A DNA stretch of 64,000 nucleotides from positions 248,001-312,000 of the forward strand of contig NZ_JOCT01000001.1 of assembly GCF_000717875.1 (NCBI RefSeq). The letters are read 5' to 3'. The notes beneath the pieces are model-generated. The model saw nothing but the letters and a program-made list of their open reading frames with translations, was not told where the DNA came from and made no database searches. This stretch comes from Streptomyces sp. NRRL S-455. Its GTDB lineage: Bacteria > Actinomycetota > Actinomycetes > Streptomycetales > Streptomycetaceae. The position numbers were made by a program, and so were the translations under genes. Shown here piece by piece: positions 8,379 through 19,127 of the stretch (position 1 is the stretch's first letter; each line of letters begins with the position of its first letter).

Positions 8379-9722
8379 ATGACGAGAACCCGTCGTCACG
8401 CCCTGCTGCTGGGCGCCGCGGCCCTGTCGGTGGCACTCACCGCCACTGCCTGCAGCTCCTCCGGCACCGAGGACTCGGGCAGCGGCAAGCCTGCGTCCAA
8501 CGCCGACATCCAGGCCGCCCTGAACGCCGGGGGCGAGATCACGGTCTGGGCCTGGGACCCGACGCTGAAGAAGGTCGTCAGCGATTTCGAGGCCAAGTAC
8601 CCCAAGGTCAAGGTCAACCTGGTCAATGCCGGTACCAACAACGAGCAGTACACCGCGCTGCAGAACGCGGTCAAGGCCGGATCGGGTGTCCCCGACGTCG
8701 CCATGATCGAGTACTACGCCCTGCCGCAGTTCTCGCTCGCCAAGTCCGTCACCGACCTCAGCGCCCTGGGTGCGGACAAGCTCAAGGGCACCTTCACTCC
8801 TGGCCCGTGGAGCGCCGTCCACGCCGGCACCGAGGGTATCTACGCCCTGCCGATGGACTCCGGCCCGATGGCCCTGTTCTACAACAAGGAGGTCTTCGAC
8901 AAGCACAAGATCAAGGTGCCGGCCACCTGGGAGGAGTACATCGCCGCGGCCAAGAAGCTGCACAAGGCGGACCCCAAGGCGTATCTCACCGCCGACACCG
9001 GCGACGCCGGCTTCACCACCAGCATGATCTGGCAGGCCGGCGGCAAGCCGTACACCGTCGACGGCACCGACGTCGGTGTGAACTTCGACGACGCCGGGAC
9101 CAAGAAGTTCACCACCGCCTGGCAGCAGCTCATCAGCGACAAGCTGCTCGCGCCGGTCCCCGCCTGGAGCGATGCGTGGTACAAGGGCCTCGGCGACGGC
9201 ACGATCGCCTCCCTCGTCACCGGCGCGTGGATGCCCGCCCCTCTCGCATCGGGCGTCAAGGCCGGCGCCGGGAAGTGGCGTGTGGCGCCCATGCCGCAGT
9301 GGAACAGCGGGGAGGCCGTCACCGCCGAGAACGGCGGCAGCTCGCTGGCCGTCATGGAGGCCAGCACCAAGAAGAAGCTCGCCTACGCCTTCCTCAAGTA
9401 CGCCACCGTCGACGAGGGCGCGCAGACCCGTATCGACGCCGGGACGTTCCCCTCCACCACCAAGCAGCTGAACTCCGTGAAGTTCCTGAACAAGAAGGAC
9501 CCGTACTTCGGCGGCCAGAGGATCAACGAGGTGCTCGCCAAGTCGGCCGACGACGTCCTCGTCGGATGGTCCTACCTGCCTTTCCAGGTCTACGCCAACA
9601 GCATCTTCAACGACAACGTCGGCAAGGCCTACGTCAGCGGCACCACCCTGCAGGAGGGCCTGAAGTCCTGGCAGGACGCCTCCCGCAAGTACGGCCAGGA
9701 ACAAGGCTTCACCGTCAAGTAA
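8379..9722 (+). CDS. Extracellular sugar-binding lipoprotein of sugar locus 1
   Basis: 447 aa. The signal peptide ends in a lipobox LTATACSSSG, so the mature protein is anchored at Cys about 24. The body is a family 1 solute-binding protein (GGEITVWAWDPTLKKVV..., ALFYNKEVF, GAWMPAPLASG). GAAAGGG lies 8 bases before the ATG. It follows the two permeases by 56 bases. The frame is open far upstream, but that stretch shadows the permease and is not part of the gene. Two hairpins follow the stop codon, which probably ends the import operon transcript. Confidence 0.93.
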   Translation: MTRTRRHALLLGAAALSVALTATACSSSGTEDSGSGKPASNADIQAALNAGGEITVWAWDPTLKKVVSDFEAKYPKVKVNLVNAGTNNEQYTALQNAVKAGSGVPDVAMIEYYALPQFSLAKSVTDLSALGADKLKGTFTPGPWSAVHAGTEGIYALPMDSGPMALFYNKEVFDKHKIKVPATWEEYIAAAKKLHKADPKAYLTADTGDAGFTTSMIWQAGGKPYTVDGTDVGVNFDDAGTKKFTTAWQQLISDKLLAPVPAWSDAWYKGLGDGTIASLVTGAWMPAPLASGVKAGAGKWRVAPMPQWNSGEAVTAENGGSSLAVMEASTKKKLAYAFLKYATVDEGAQTRIDAGTFPSTTKQLNSVKFLNKKDPYFGGQRINEVLAKSADDVLVGWSYLPFQVYANSIFNDNVGKAYVSGTTLQEGLKSWQDASRKYGQEQGFTVK

Positions 9723-9737
9723 CACGCCCCCGGCCCG

Positions 9738-9763
9738 TGTCCCGCCCGCCTGTTGGCGGGACA
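9738..9763 (+). terminator. Hairpin after the binding-protein gene
   Basis: TGTCCCGCC pairs perfectly with GGCGGGACA around an 8-base loop, 15 bases after the stop. There is no T tract, as is usual in Streptomyces. Confidence 0.6.
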
Positions 9764-9877
9764 GCAGGACCGTCCAACGGCACTTTGTCGCACCTCCACC
9801 CTGAGGGCACGAGGTCGCACGACCGGCCGCCAACGGCCGCCGCTGACGACGACCTCAGCGACCCGCCCCCACCATCG

Positions 9878-9907
9878 CCCCGCCGGCCACCTGACAGGCC
9901 GGCGGGG
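9878..9907 (+). terminator. Strong GC hairpin upstream of the GH5 gene
   Basis: CCCCGCCGGCC pairs with GGCCGGCGGGG (11 bp, perfect) around ACCTGACA. With the hairpin at 9738-9763 it should separate transcription of the importer from the GH5 gene. Confidence 0.6.
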
Positions 9908-10397
9908 TCCCACCCCGGGCTCACCGAGCCACACGCGGCCTCCCTCCCCCCATGCTCGGAGCCGCCCTTACCCGAAGGAGCAACCCGGATGCACGGACGC
10001 TCGCCCAGCATCCTGCCCAGGCCACCGCCCGCGCGGATTCGGGCACCGGTGGTCGCGATCACCGCGGTCGGCCGCGCAGCCGCCAACAGCATCCCGTGCC
10101 CGCCGCCCCGAGCAAGGACACGCAGCGGGCGGTGACAACGCCGCAGCGGGCCCCACCCGCAGTGGCCCCTTCTCCACAACAAAGGCCGTGCCCGCCAGCC
10201 CAAGCGAGCACGTCAACTCAGCCGACCCCACGTGCCCCGGCTGCCCGGCGCCCATCACCACCTCGCGCCGTGCCCTCTCCGGAACACACCCGGGCGCCAC
10301 CACCGCATCACAACCGCCCACCGCGGCAGATCGCTTCGTGGCGCCCAAGGCGGCAACGACCGCCTGCACAGAGCCGCATGCAGAAAAGGAACACGAC
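9908..10397. other. Non-coding spacer upstream of the GH5 gene
   Basis: About 490 bases of C-rich sequence. All three plus-strand frames give Pro/Arg/Thr-rich translations without third-position bias or a ribosome site until AAAAGGA at 10384-10390. Probably holds the GH5 promoter. No copy of the TCACGTGA operator was found here. Confidence 0.5.
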
Positions 10398-11918
10398 ATG
10401 CCCAACTCCCAACACACCCGACCCAGTCCTCACTCAGCCGTACTCCCCCCCGCCCGTACCCGCTTCCTCCGCCGCGCGCTGGCCTGCCTGGCGGCCGCGC
10501 TGATCGCCGCGCCGATCACCGTGCTGTCCACGGGGTCGCCGGCGGCTGCGGAAACCAACCCGACGGACGCCAGCAAGTTCCAGGGCGTGAACTGGGCCCG
10601 CATCCATGACAACTTCGTCAACGGCCCCCTCTACCTCGAGGGGCTGGCCGAAACCGACGACTACGACACCGTCAAGGCCAAGGCCAACGCCATCCTCGGC
10701 GGGTTCCAGAGCACGCTCGGCGCCAACACCGTCCGGCTGCCGATCAACAGATACTCCGTCCCCGGCACGACGTGGGGCGACAAGTACACCGGCGCCATCG
10801 ACGCCGCGACCGCCAAGGGCTTCAAGGTCATCCTGAGTTACTGGGACGGCGACGGGGTCGGCAGTAACGGCCACATCGTCGACGCGGCCGCGTTCACGTC
10901 GATGTGGAAGGCCGTGACCGACAAGTACGGGTCCAATGGCCTGGTCTACTTCGAGCCCTACAACGAGCCCAAGGGGTACACCGCCACCGAATGGGCCAAC
11001 GTCGCCGCTAACTGGATCGCCAGCAACCCAACGATCCCCAAGAACCGGATCATCGTGAGCGGCCACGGCGACAACCAATGGGTCACGAGCGTGTGCGCCG
11101 ACTCCCGCCTCGACGGAACCTACCTCTCGCTCCACCACTACACCTTCTATTCGGGGCCGAAGACCTACGACGGGTGGGTCAGCGACTTCAAGTCCAAGGT
11201 CGGCACCTGCGGCACGCGCACCATCCTGGACGAGTTCGGCGCGCCGATGGACAAGGGCACGATGGACTCGGTGGTCCATGAGGCTGGCAAGGACTACAAC
11301 GACGCCGCCAGCACCGACAACTTCGTCCAGTACCTGCGCGCCGACACCGACAGCGTGCGCTCTCTCGGCATGGGCGCGGTCTACTGGCCGGCCCTCGGCG
11401 GCAAACGCGTCAACCACAAGGACTACGACTGGTACTCCCTGTTCGACCTCAAGGGCAGCGGCACCAACCTGGCGCTGGGCGTTCGCAACATCAGCGGCAT
11501 CGACCGCCTGAAGTACGCCTGGGGCCGCGACCCCGGCTCGCACACGAGCATGCTGCGCAACGTCGGCAGCAACGGCTGCCTCGACCACCCCCTCGGCCAA
11601 AGCAACGTCCAAGTCCAGGTCTACGCCCAGTGCTGGGGCGGCGACAATCAGCAGTGGACCCGGACGCCCTCCGGGCAGCTCACCGTCTACAGCGGTACGA
11701 ACAAGAAGTGCCTGGACGCCTGGGGAACCATCAAGAACGGCACCGTGGTCGGCACCTATAACTGCAACGGCCAAGACAACCAGAAGTGGAGGTTCTACTC
11801 CGACGGCACTATCCGTCCGATAGTGAACCTCGATTTCTGCCTGGACAGGAACGGGGACTCCAAGGTCCAGCTCTGGTCCTGCTGGGGCGGCAACAACCAG
11901 AAGTGGCAGACGAGCTGA
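10398..11918 (+). CDS. Secreted GH5 glycoside hydrolase with C-terminal ricin-type (CBM13) domain
   Basis: 506 aa. A long signal peptide (about 1-52) ends STGSPAAAE. The catalytic (beta/alpha)8 domain (about 55-380) has acid/base Glu190 in FEPYNEPKG and nucleophile Glu279 in [10 protein letters not shown], the clan GH-A arrangement. A single ricin-type lectin domain (about 382-506) follows, with GCLDHPL, KCLDAWG and FCLDRN repeats and QxW motifs (DNQQW, DNQKW, NNQKW). GH5 covers many substrates (cellulose, mannan, beta-1,3- and beta-1,6-linked polymers), and I cannot choose among them. It lies between the importer and the GH1 beta-glucosidase, so its products are probably the imported sugar. 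A strong terminator follows. Confidence 0.88.
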   Translation: MPNSQHTRPSPHSAVLPPARTRFLRRALACLAAALIAAPITVLSTGSPAAAETNPTDASKFQGVNWARIHDNFVNGPLYLEGLAETDDYDTVKAKANAILGGFQSTLGANTVRLPINRYSVPGTTWGDKYTGAIDAATAKGFKVILSYWDGDGVGSNGHIVDAAAFTSMWKAVTDKYGSNGLVYFEPYNEPKGYTATEWANVAANWIASNPTIPKNRIIVSGHGDNQWVTSVCADSRLDGTYLSLHHYTFYSGPKTYDGWVSDFKSKVGTCGTRTILDEFGAPMDKGTMDSVVHEAGKDYNDAASTDNFVQYLRADTDSVRSLGMGAVYWPALGGKRVNHKDYDWYSLFDLKGSGTNLALGVRNISGIDRLKYAWGRDPGSHTSMLRNVGSNGCLDHPLGQSNVQVQVYAQCWGGDNQQWTRTPSGQLTVYSGTNKKCLDAWGTIKNGTVVGTYNCNGQDNQKWRFYSDGTIRPIVNLDFCLDRNGDSKVQLWSCWGGNNQKWQTS

Positions 11919-11946
11919 GAGGCCACCCCCCGCCTGACACACCCGC

Positions 11947-11982
11947 AGGCCGGTCGCGGACGTCAAGAGCCGCGACCGGCCT
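11947..11982 (+). terminator. Perfect 13-bp terminator hairpin after the GH5 gene
   Basis: AGGCCGGTCGCGG (11947-11959) pairs with CCGCGACCGGCCT (11970-11982) around a 10-base loop, 28 bases after the stop codon. Confidence 0.75.
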
Positions 11983-12082
11983 CATCCCCGGGGCGCTCCC
12001 CTCCGGGCCCGAGCAGCGCCCCGGTCCATCCACGGTCCCATCCGTACCCCGAACACCTCCCGACCACGAAGCGAGGAAAGCT

Positions 12083-13498
12083 GTGCCCCTTGACGACCTG
12101 ACCGCATTCCACTCCGGCTTTGCCTGGGGAGCGGCCACCTCCGCCTACCAGATCGAAGGCGCGGTCGCCGAGGACGGCCGAGCACCATCCATCTGGGACA
12201 CCTTCTGCAAGCAGCCCGGCACCATCGCCGGCGGGGACACCGGCGACATCGCCTGCGACCACTACCGCCGGTGGCCCGACGACGTGGCGTTGATGAAGGC
12301 CCTCGGCCTCAACGCCTACCGATTCTCCATCGCCTGGCCCCGCGTCATGCCGGACGGGGACAGCCGCGTGAACCCGGCAGCGCTGGCCTTCTACGACCAA
12401 CTGGTCGACGCACTGCTGGAAGCGGGCCTTGCTCCTCATGCCACCCTCTACCACTGGGACCTGCCGCAGGCCCTCGAGGACCGCGGCGGCTGGCCCGCCC
12501 GCGACACCGCCCTGCGATTCGCCGAATATGCCACCGTCGTGGCCGACCGGCTCGGTGACCGGGTCACCAACTGGGCGACGCTGAACGAGCCGTACTGCTC
12601 CGCATGGCTCGGCCACCTCCAGGGGGTCATGGCGCCGGGCCGCACCGACCTGACCGCCGCCGTGCGCGCCTCACACCACCTGCTGCTCGCCCACGGGCTC
12701 GGCGTCGAGGCCCTCCGGTCCACCGCCTCACAAGCGCGGGTCGGCATCGTCAACATCCTCACGCAGTCCGAGCCCGCGAGCGACCGGCCCGAGGACATCG
12801 CCGCCGCCCGCCGCGACGACGGGCACAACAACCGCTGGTGGCTCGATCCCATCCACGGCCGCGGTTACCCGGCCGACATGGTCGAGGTGTACGGGACCGA
12901 ACCACCCATCGAGGCCGGGGATCTGCAGAAGATCGCGGCGCCGCTGGACTGGCTCGGCGTCAACTACTACAAGCGGTCAGTCACCGTCGATGATCCGCAG
13001 GGGCCCGCACCGTTCGCCCGTCCCGTCACACCGCCGGGCACACCGCGTACCGGGATGGACTGGGAGGTCCACCCGGACCGGCTGGAACACCTGCTCGTCC
13101 GGGTCACCGAGGACTACGCGCCGCGATCGGTCCTCGTCACCGAGAACGGCTCCGCTTTCCCCGACCGTGTAGCGCCCGACGGTAGCGTGCACGACGTCGA
13201 GCGCATCGCCTTCCTGGAGTCCCACCTGGCAGCCTGCGCGCGGGCTGCCCGCCGCGGCGTCCCGCTCGACGGCTACTTCGCCTGGTCCCTGCTGGACAAC
13301 TTCGAATGGGCCTACGGCTACTCCCAGCGGTTCGGCATCGTCCACGTCGACTACGAGACCCAGACACGCACCATCAAGGACAGCGGCCACCGCTACGCCG
13401 AGATCATCCGCGCACACGGGCGCACCACACAACACGCAGCTTCCGTCGCGATTCCCACCCCCGAGAAGAGAACCCCGGAGGAGCGGCGCAGTAACTGA
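12083..13498 (+). CDS. GH1 beta-glucosidase, cytoplasmic
   Basis: 471 aa and no signal peptide, so it acts on imported oligosaccharide. Typical GH1 start [20 protein letters not shown]. Acid/base Glu169 lies in WATLNEPYC, nucleophile Glu354 in [10 protein letters not shown], and the C-terminal aglycone region reads [20 protein letters not shown] 12083 is chosen because GAGGAAAG sits just upstream; the frame is open to 11786, but that part shadows the lectin domain and terminator. It is the last gene of sugar locus 1. Specificity (cellobiose, laminaribiose, gentiobiose or other) cannot be read from sequence. Confidence 0.93.
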   Translation: MPLDDLTAFHSGFAWGAATSAYQIEGAVAEDGRAPSIWDTFCKQPGTIAGGDTGDIACDHYRRWPDDVALMKALGLNAYRFSIAWPRVMPDGDSRVNPAALAFYDQLVDALLEAGLAPHATLYHWDLPQALEDRGGWPARDTALRFAEYATVVADRLGDRVTNWATLNEPYCSAWLGHLQGVMAPGRTDLTAAVRASHHLLLAHGLGVEALRSTASQARVGIVNILTQSEPASDRPEDIAAARRDDGHNNRWWLDPIHGRGYPADMVEVYGTEPPIEAGDLQKIAAPLDWLGVNYYKRSVTVDDPQGPAPFARPVTPPGTPRTGMDWEVHPDRLEHLLVRVTEDYAPRSVLVTENGSAFPDRVAPDGSVHDVERIAFLESHLAACARAARRGVPLDGYFAWSLLDNFEWAYGYSQRFGIVHVDYETQTRTIKDSGHRYAEIIRAHGRTTQHAASVAIPTPEKRTPEERRSN

Positions 13499-13682
13499 AG
13501 ACCCTCGTCACCAGGGGACTGTCTGACGCTCACATGTCCCGGGCCGACAGGACGCGGCGAAGCGGTGCATGGATGCCGCCGAGGCCGAGGCTCTTGGTAG
13601 CTGTTGTTTTTCGATCTTGAGAGAGGCCCGTCGGGCGGGAGTCCCGATTGGGTGGTCGCGGGATGCTTGGCGCATACGGGTG

Positions 13683-13733
13683 GGGCCTCCTGAACAGCTC
13701 GTTGGTATCGAATCACCGAGCAGCAGGAGGCCC
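13683..13733. repeat. Long imperfect inverted repeat (cruciform-like)
   Basis: GGGCCTCCTG (13683-13692) pairs perfectly with CAGGAGGCCC (13724-13733). Inside it GCTCG (13697-13701) pairs with CGAGC (13717-13721). It sits between the beta-glucosidase and the decayed repeat, about 185 bases after the stop. It could be a terminator or the remnant of a mobile element end. Confidence 0.45.
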
Positions 13734-14001
13734 TGACGCCGCAGCCCTCTCCTGGCAGGTCAGCGGCCCTTGACGGAGCATCCGCATCCCGCGGATCCGG
13801 GATGACCTCCGTCCCGGCGGTGTCGCCGCGGTCCGGAGCCAGCACCATATCGACCCGCCTGCGGGCGATCGCCCACTCCTGCCATTCCAGCTCGGCCACG
13901 GCCGACTCGGCCTGGATCCGGTCGGCCTCCTCCCGCAGCCCGTCGACCCGACGGCGAGCGGCGAGCTCGTGCTGTTCCAGCAGTCCAACGACCGACGGCA
14001 T
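13713..14001 (-). pseudogene. Right copy of the dispersed repeat: small coiled-coil protein gene, frameshifted
   Basis: The ATG at 14001 has GGGAGG 6 bases upstream, so the 5' end is intact. It reads GLLEQHELAARRRVDGLREE..., a charged helix with AELEWQEWAIARRRV. The natural continuation, RQGPLTCQERAAASG, appears in a different frame near 13755, so internal bases have been lost; the original frame instead runs on into the end of the beta-glucosidase. I recall a multi-copy Streptomyces family with this N-terminus and a GPLTCQE segment, but cannot name it. Paralogous to 4826-5076. Confidence 0.55.
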
Positions 14002-14083
14002 CCGCGACCTCCCGGCAAGCGACGACCCGACAGGCCACGACTCCCACCGAATCACCGACCCTATGCCCGACCAGCGGAAACGC
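13831..14083. repeat. Dispersed direct repeat, right copy (partner 4826-5076)
   Basis: Both copies start with GTCCGGAGCCAGCACC and run about 250 bases with scattered substitutions and small indels. They have the same orientation and bracket sugar locus 1 (5112-13498), about 9 kb apart. Confidence 0.8.
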
Positions 14084-14173
14084 GGCGATCACGTCCGGAA
14101 AACAACAGCTTCTCAGGGTGCTCTTCCCCGGCATCGCGTGTGCCGTCCGGCTGGAAACGGCCGGCCGACATGG

Positions 14174-14602
14174 TCAGCCGTTCGCCGCGGCCGCGACCGT
14201 CGCGGGAGCCACCCCGGTCAGTTCGACGATGCGGTGCGGTGGCACACCGGCGGCCAGGGCGCGTCCGATCAGGCCGTCCCGGCCCTCCGCGGAGTCCCGG
14301 TAGGCAAGGAGCTCCTCCTCGAGCCGAGCGAGCGGCTCCGGCACCATCCGGTGGCGAACCTGGCTCAGCTCCTCATCACTCAGCGGTACGGGCAGCCGTT
14401 CCGCCTCCTCGGGGATCGCCGCCGTCTCCTCCGGCGGCAGCAGGCGCAGGTGCGGGGAGGTCGGTGTGCTTCCGTGAGCGTCCAGCCATGCGCGTACCGC
14501 CGGAGTCTCCATGCACGCGAGATCACCGACGGCGACGGGGGCCACACCGAGCGGCGCGGACGCGTCGTCGAGCAGGATCAGATAGGCATCGTCGGTCATC
14601 AT
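14174..14602 (-). CDS. Hypothetical protein, 142 aa
   Basis: Starts MMTDDAYLILLDDASAPLGV. AAGGAG lies 3 and 6 bases before two adjacent ATGs (14602 and 14599), so either may be used; the frame is open to 14668 without a ribosome site. The middle is acidic and Pro-rich. The C-terminus (AAGVPPHRIVELTGVAPATV) reads like a helix-turn-helix of the sigma-70 region 4 type. I do not recognise the family. A divergent promoter region with an iron-box-like sequence separates it from the large kinase. Confidence 0.6.
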   Translation of the reverse strand: MMTDDAYLILLDDASAPLGVAPVAVGDLACMETPAVRAWLDAHGSTPTSPHLRLLPPEETAAIPEEAERLPVPLSDEELSQVRHRMVPEPLARLEEELLAYRDSAEGRDGLIGRALAAGVPPHRIVELTGVAPATVAAAANG

Positions 14603-14655
14603 CGTCTCCTTCTCACCCGGGGCTGATGACGCCCCATTACCCCGTCGCTCCCGGA

Positions 14656-14674
14656 TTAGCTCAGGCATACCTCC
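14656..14674. promoter_or_regulatory. Iron-box-like 19-mer TTAGCTCAGGCATACCTCC
   Basis: Matches the actinobacterial DmdR/IdeR iron-box consensus (TTAGGTTAGGCTAACCTAA, from memory) at 13 of 19 positions, including TTAG, AGGC and ACCT. It lies between the hypothetical gene and the kinase. A palindrome GGTTAACC stands at 14715-14722. The match is partial and could be chance. Confidence 0.3.
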
Positions 14675-14855
14675 AGGCGGTTCGGGCGGTGCTTTGTGGG
14701 GGACTCGAAACCTGGGTTAACCTGCGTCGTATTTCTCATCGCGCAGATCCGTTACCGCGGAAATGCACGCAGGAGGGCCGGGCCGGCTCATCGGCCCGGG
14801 GGGTGTTCCGGGTCCTCGGTCGGGAGGACTCCTGGGGAGCGGAACGAGGGTGCGC

Positions 14856-17800
14856 ATGACCAGCGACAGCAGTGGGGTCGTCGATGCGGTGCCGGGCGAT
14901 CAGGAGCTGAGAAGGCTCCTGGCCGGTCTGACGGCCGTACGGGACGGGGACTTCGGTACCCGGCTGCCGGACGACGCCGACGGCCTCATGGGTGATATCG
15001 CCAAGGTCTTCAACGGCATGGTGGACCAGCTGTCGGTCTTCACGTCCGAGGTCACCCGGGTGGCCCGGGAAGTCGGTACCGAGGGGACGCTCGGCGGGCA
15101 GGCGGAGGTGCCGGGCGTGTCGGGCACCTGGGCCGATCTGACCGACTCGGTCAACGCCATGGCGGGCAATCTGACCACCCAGGTCCGCGACATCGCCCAG
15201 GTGGCGACGGCGGTGGCCAAGGGTGACCTCTCACAGAAGATCGACGTGCCCGCCCGGGGCGAGATCCTGCAGCTGAAGGAGACCGTCAACACGATGGTCG
15301 ACCAGCTGTCCGCGTTCGCCGACGAGGTCACCCGCGTCGCCCGCGAGGTCGGCAGCGAGGGCCGGCTCGGCGGGCAGGCGCAGGTGCCCGGAGTGGCCGG
15401 GGTGTGGCGGGACCTGACCGACTCCGTGAACCACATGGCGGGCAATCTCACCAGCCAGGTCCGCTCCATCGCCCAGGTCACCACGGCGGTGGCGGAGGGG
15501 GACCTGTCCCAGAAGATCACCGTCGACGCGCGCGGCGAGATCCTGGAACTCAAGAGCACCATCAACACGATGGTCGACCAGCTCTCCGCCTTCGCCGACG
15601 AGGTCACCCGCGTCGCCCGCGAGGTCGGCACCGAAGGCCGCCTCGGCGGCCAGGCGGACGTCAAGGGCGTCAAGGGCACCTGGCGCGACCTCACCGACTC
15701 CGTGAACTTCATGGCGGGCAACCTCACCGGCCAGGTCCGCAACATCGCGCTGGTGGCGACCGCCGTCGCCAAGGGCGACCTGTCCCAGAAGATCACCGTC
15801 GACGCGCGCGGCGAGATCCTCGAGCTCAAGAGCACCATCAACACGATGGTCGACCAGCTCTCCGCCTTCGCCGACGAGGTCACCCGCGTCGCCCGCGAGG
15901 TCGGCACCGAGGGCCGCCTCGGCGGCCAGGCGCAGGTGCGCGGGGTGTCGGGCACCTGGAAGGACCTCACCGACAACGTCAATGTGATGGCCTCCAACCT
16001 GACCGGCCAGGTCCGCTCCATCGCTCAGGTCGCCACCGCCGTGGCGCGCGGTGACCTGTCGCAGCGGATCACCGTGGAGGCCGCGGGCGAGGTCGCGGCG
16101 CTGGCGGAGGTCATCAACACGATGGTCGACACGCTGTCGGCCTTCGCGGACGAGGTCACCCGGGTGGCCCGCGAGGTCGGCACCGAGGGCCGGCTCGGGG
16201 GGCAGGCGCACGTGCCGAACGTCGCCGGCACCTGGAAGGACCTCACCGACAACGTCAACTCGATGGCCAACAACCTCACCGGCCAGGTCCGCAACATCGC
16301 CCTGGTGACGACCGCGGTGGCCAAGGGCGATCTGTCGAAGAAGATCGACGTCGACGCCCGGGGCGAGATCCTCGAACTGAAGACGACCATCAACACGATG
16401 GTCGACCAGCTGTCCGCCTTCGCCGACGAGGTCACCCGCGTCGCCCGCGAGGTCGGCACCGAGGGCCGCCTCGGCGGCCAGGCCGAGGTCGAGGGCGTCT
16501 CCGGCACCTGGAAGCGCCTGACGGAGAACGTCAACGAGCTGGCGGGCAACCTGACCCGGCAGGTCCGCGCGATCGCCGAGGTCACGAGCGCCGTCGCCGA
16601 GGGTGACCTGACCCGCTCGATCAACGTCGAGGCGTCCGGGGAGGTCGCCGAGCTCAAGGACAACATCAACTCCATGGTGGAGTCCCTGCGCGAGACCACC
16701 CGGGCCAACCAGGAACAGGACTGGCTCAAGACGAACCTCGCCCGGATCTCGGGCCTGATGCAGGGCCACCGCGACCTGCCCGTGGTCGCCGAGCTCATCA
16801 TGGACGAGCTGGTTCCCCTGGTGTCGGCCCAGTACGGCGCCTTCTACCTCGCCGAGGACGGTGACGACGGGCCCGAACTGCGGCTCGTCGGCTCCTACGG
16901 TTACCCGGAGGAGAGCAGCCGTCCCACCCGCATCGCCTTCGGCCGCACCCTGGTCGGCCAGGCCGCGCGCAGCCGGCGCACCATCCTGGTGGACGAGGTG
17001 CCGCCCGGCTACGTGACCATCTCCTCCGGGCTCGGCGAGGTCGTGCCGACCGCGCTGGTGCTGCTGCCCATCGTGGTCGAGGGCCAGGTCCTCGGCGTCA
17101 TCGAGCTGGCGTCGGTCACCCCCTTCACCCAGATCCACCGGGACTTCCTCGCACAGCTGATGGAGACCCTCGGGGTCAACCTCAACACCATCGTGGCCAA
17201 CGCCCGCACCGACGAGCTGCTCGTCGAGTCGCAGCGCCTCACGGCCGAACTCCAGGCCCGTTCCACCGAGTTGCAGGTACAGCAGGAGGAACTCCAGCGC
17301 TCGAACGCGGAACTGGAGGAGAAGGCCTCGCTGCTGGCGGCGCAGAACCGGGACATCGAGGCGAAGAACCTGCAGATCGAGCAGGCGCGGCAGGAGTTGG
17401 AAACACGCGCCCAGCAGCTGTCGCTGGCCTCGAAGTACAAGTCGGAGTTCCTGGCCAACATGAGTCATGAGCTGCGCACCCCGCTCAACAGCCTGCTCAT
17501 CCTCGCCCAGTTGCTGGCCCAGAACCCGTCCCGCAACCTCACGCCCAAGCAGGTCGAGTACGCGCAGATCATCCACTCGGCCGGTTCGGACCTGCTCCAG
17601 CTGATCAACGACATCCTCGACCTGTCGAAGGTCGAGGCCGGCAAGATGGACGTCACGCCCGAACGGGTGGCGCTGCGCCAGCTCATCGAGTACGTCGAGG
17701 TCACCTTCCGGCCGATGACGACGCAGAAGGGCCTGGAGTTCACGGTGTCGACCGCGCCCGGCGCCCCGGCGGACCTGCTCACGGACGACTCCCGGCTGCG

Positions 17801-19127
17801 GCAGGTGCTGCGCAACCTCCTGTCGAACGCGGTGAAGTTCACCGAGCAGGGCGAAGTGGAGCTGAGCATCGAGCCCGCGGCGGACGACGAGGTGCCCGAG
17901 GGTGTGCTCCGCGGAGGCGCCGTGGTGGCCTTCCGTGTGAAGGACACCGGCATCGGCATCCCGGAGCAGAACCTGGAGACGATCTTCGGCGCCTTCCAGC
18001 AGGCGGACGGCACGACGAGCCGCAAGTACGGCGGCACCGGTCTGGGCCTGTCCATCACGCGGGAGATCGCCCAGTTGCTCGGCGGTGCCGTGACGGTGCA
18101 CAGCACGCCCGGCCAGGGCAGCACGTTCACGCTCTTCCTGCCCGTGGCCCGGCCCGACTTCGAGGAACTGCTCCGCCACGGCAGGGCGCTGGAGCGAGGC
18201 TCGGCCGAGCCCCTGCCCGAGGGGTCGCCCTCGCCTGCGCCGACGCCCCAGACCGGGCCCGGACCGCGGCCCCGGCGGCTGCTGGTCGTGGAGGAGCGGT
18301 CGCGCGGTCTGCTGACCCTGGTCGCGGAGAGCGTGGTCGCCGACCTGACGCACGGCCGCTCCGACGGCGGGCAGCGGCCCGAGGTCGACATCATCACCGC
18401 CGTCGGTGCGCAGGAGGCGGCCGGTGCCCTGGCCGCCGAGCCGTGTCACTGCGTCGTCCTGGAACTCGGCATGCGGGACGACGAGGCGTCCCGCTTCCTC
18501 CAGGCACTGGAGGGCGACTCGGCGCTGACGAGCGTTCCGGTGCTGGTGCACAGCAGCCACCCCACGGACGCCGCCCTGGAGGAGACGCTGCGGTCCCGCT
18601 CGGCGGGCGGGGCACTGGAGTTGCTGTCCAGCCTCGACGAACTGCGCGAGCGCATCGCCCTGCACCTGTCCGCCGAGGAACCGGGGGACGTGCTGTCCCT
18701 GGTCCGGCCCGAGGGACCGCAGCAGCTGGCGCCGCCCTCCGTCGACGACACCACGGCGGGCCGTACCGTCCTCGTCGTCGACGACGACGCGCGGAACCTC
18801 TTCGCCCTCAGCGGGATCCTGGAGCTGCACGGCTTCCGGGTGCTGCACGCCGAGAACGGACGCAGAGGCATCGAGACGCTGGTGAACAACCCGGACGTGG
18901 CGATCGTCCTGATGGACGTGATGATGCCCGAGATGGACGGCTACACCGCGACGGCCGAGATCCGCAGGATGCCGCAGTACGCGGAGCTGCCCATCATCGC
19001 CGTCACGGCGAAGGCGATGCCCGGCGACCGGGACAAGAGCCTGGCCTCGGGTGCCAGCGACTACGTCACGAAGCCCGTCGACACGCGCGACCTCATCGCC
19101 TGCGTACGCCGCTGGCTGCCCGCATGA
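14856..19127 (+). CDS. Multi-HAMP hybrid histidine kinase with GAF, degenerate receiver and active receiver
   Basis: 1,423 aa, soluble: no membrane segment is visible. Six near-identical 92-aa HAMP units (about 25-615) are followed by GAF (about 637-780), a coiled coil (about 788-858), HisKA with His871 in [10 protein letters not shown], HATPase (about 975-1095, DTGIGIP and GGTGLGLSI), then two receivers. The first receiver (about 1141-1275) has Glu1203 where the phospho-Asp should be (CVVLELGM); the second has Asp1354 in [11 protein letters not shown]. The layout resembles fungal Nik1 osmosensors and the Streptomyces OsaA osmoadaptation kinase, by recollection. ATG 14856 has GAGG 6 bases upstream; GTG 14850 is an alternative. 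The SpoIIE gene at 19225 follows in the same direction. Confidence 0.92.
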   Translation: MTSDSSGVVDAVPGDQELRRLLAGLTAVRDGDFGTRLPDDADGLMGDIAKVFNGMVDQLSVFTSEVTRVAREVGTEGTLGGQAEVPGVSGTWADLTDSVNAMAGNLTTQVRDIAQVATAVAKGDLSQKIDVPARGEILQLKETVNTMVDQLSAFADEVTRVAREVGSEGRLGGQAQVPGVAGVWRDLTDSVNHMAGNLTSQVRSIAQVTTAVAEGDLSQKITVDARGEILELKSTINTMVDQLSAFADEVTRVAREVGTEGRLGGQADVKGVKGTWRDLTDSVNFMAGNLTGQVRNIALVATAVAKGDLSQKITVDARGEILELKSTINTMVDQLSAFADEVTRVAREVGTEGRLGGQAQVRGVSGTWKDLTDNVNVMASNLTGQVRSIAQVATAVARGDLSQRITVEAAGEVAALAEVINTMVDTLSAFADEVTRVAREVGTEGRLGGQAHVPNVAGTWKDLTDNVNSMANNLTGQVRNIALVTTAVAKGDLSKKIDVDARGEILELKTTINTMVDQLSAFADEVTRVAREVGTEGRLGGQAEVEGVSGTWKRLTENVNELAGNLTRQVRAIAEVTSAVAEGDLTRSINVEASGEVAELKDNINSMVESLRETTRANQEQDWLKTNLARISGLMQGHRDLPVVAELIMDELVPLVSAQYGAFYLAEDGDDGPELRLVGSYGYPEESSRPTRIAFGRTLVGQAARSRRTILVDEVPPGYVTISSGLGEVVPTALVLLPIVVEGQVLGVIELASVTPFTQIHRDFLAQLMETLGVNLNTIVANARTDELLVESQRLTAELQARSTELQVQQEELQRSNAELEEKASLLAAQNRDIEAKNLQIEQARQELETRAQQLSLASKYKSEFLANMSHELRTPLNSLLILAQLLAQNPSRNLTPKQVEYAQIIHSAGSDLLQLINDILDLSKVEAGKMDVTPERVALRQLIEYVEVTFRPMTTQKGLEFTVSTAPGAPADLLTDDSRLRQVLRNLLSNAVKFTEQGEVELSIEPAADDEVPEGVLRGGAVVAFRVKDTGIGIPEQNLETIFGAFQQADGTTSRKYGGTGLGLSITREIAQLLGGAVTVHSTPGQGSTFTLFLPVARPDFEELLRHGRALERGSAEPLPEGSPSPAPTPQTGPGPRPRRLLVVEERSRGLLTLVAESVVADLTHGRSDGGQRPEVDIITAVGAQEAAGALAAEPCHCVVLELGMRDDEASRFLQALEGDSALTSVPVLVHSSHPTDAALEETLRSRSAGGALELLSSLDELRERIALHLSAEEPGDVLSLVRPEGPQQLAPPSVDDTTAGRTVLVVDDDARNLFALSGILELHGFRVLHAENGRRGIETLVNNPDVAIVLMDVMMPEMDGYTATAEIRRMPQYAELPIIAVTAKAMPGDRDKSLASGASDYVTKPVDTRDLIACVRRWLPA
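15048..16703 (+). repeat. Six tandem 276-bp repeats encoding HAMP units
   Basis: The segment [10 protein letters not shown] recurs at 15048, 15324, 15600, 15876, 16152 and 16428, an exact 276-base period. Units 3 and 4 are nearly identical over long stretches, which suggests recent duplication or gene conversion. Confidence 0.95.

Noticed and set aside
15048..16703. Tandem repeats as a CRISPR or satellite array
   Set aside because: The 276-base units are in-frame protein repeats with HAMP features, without spacers.
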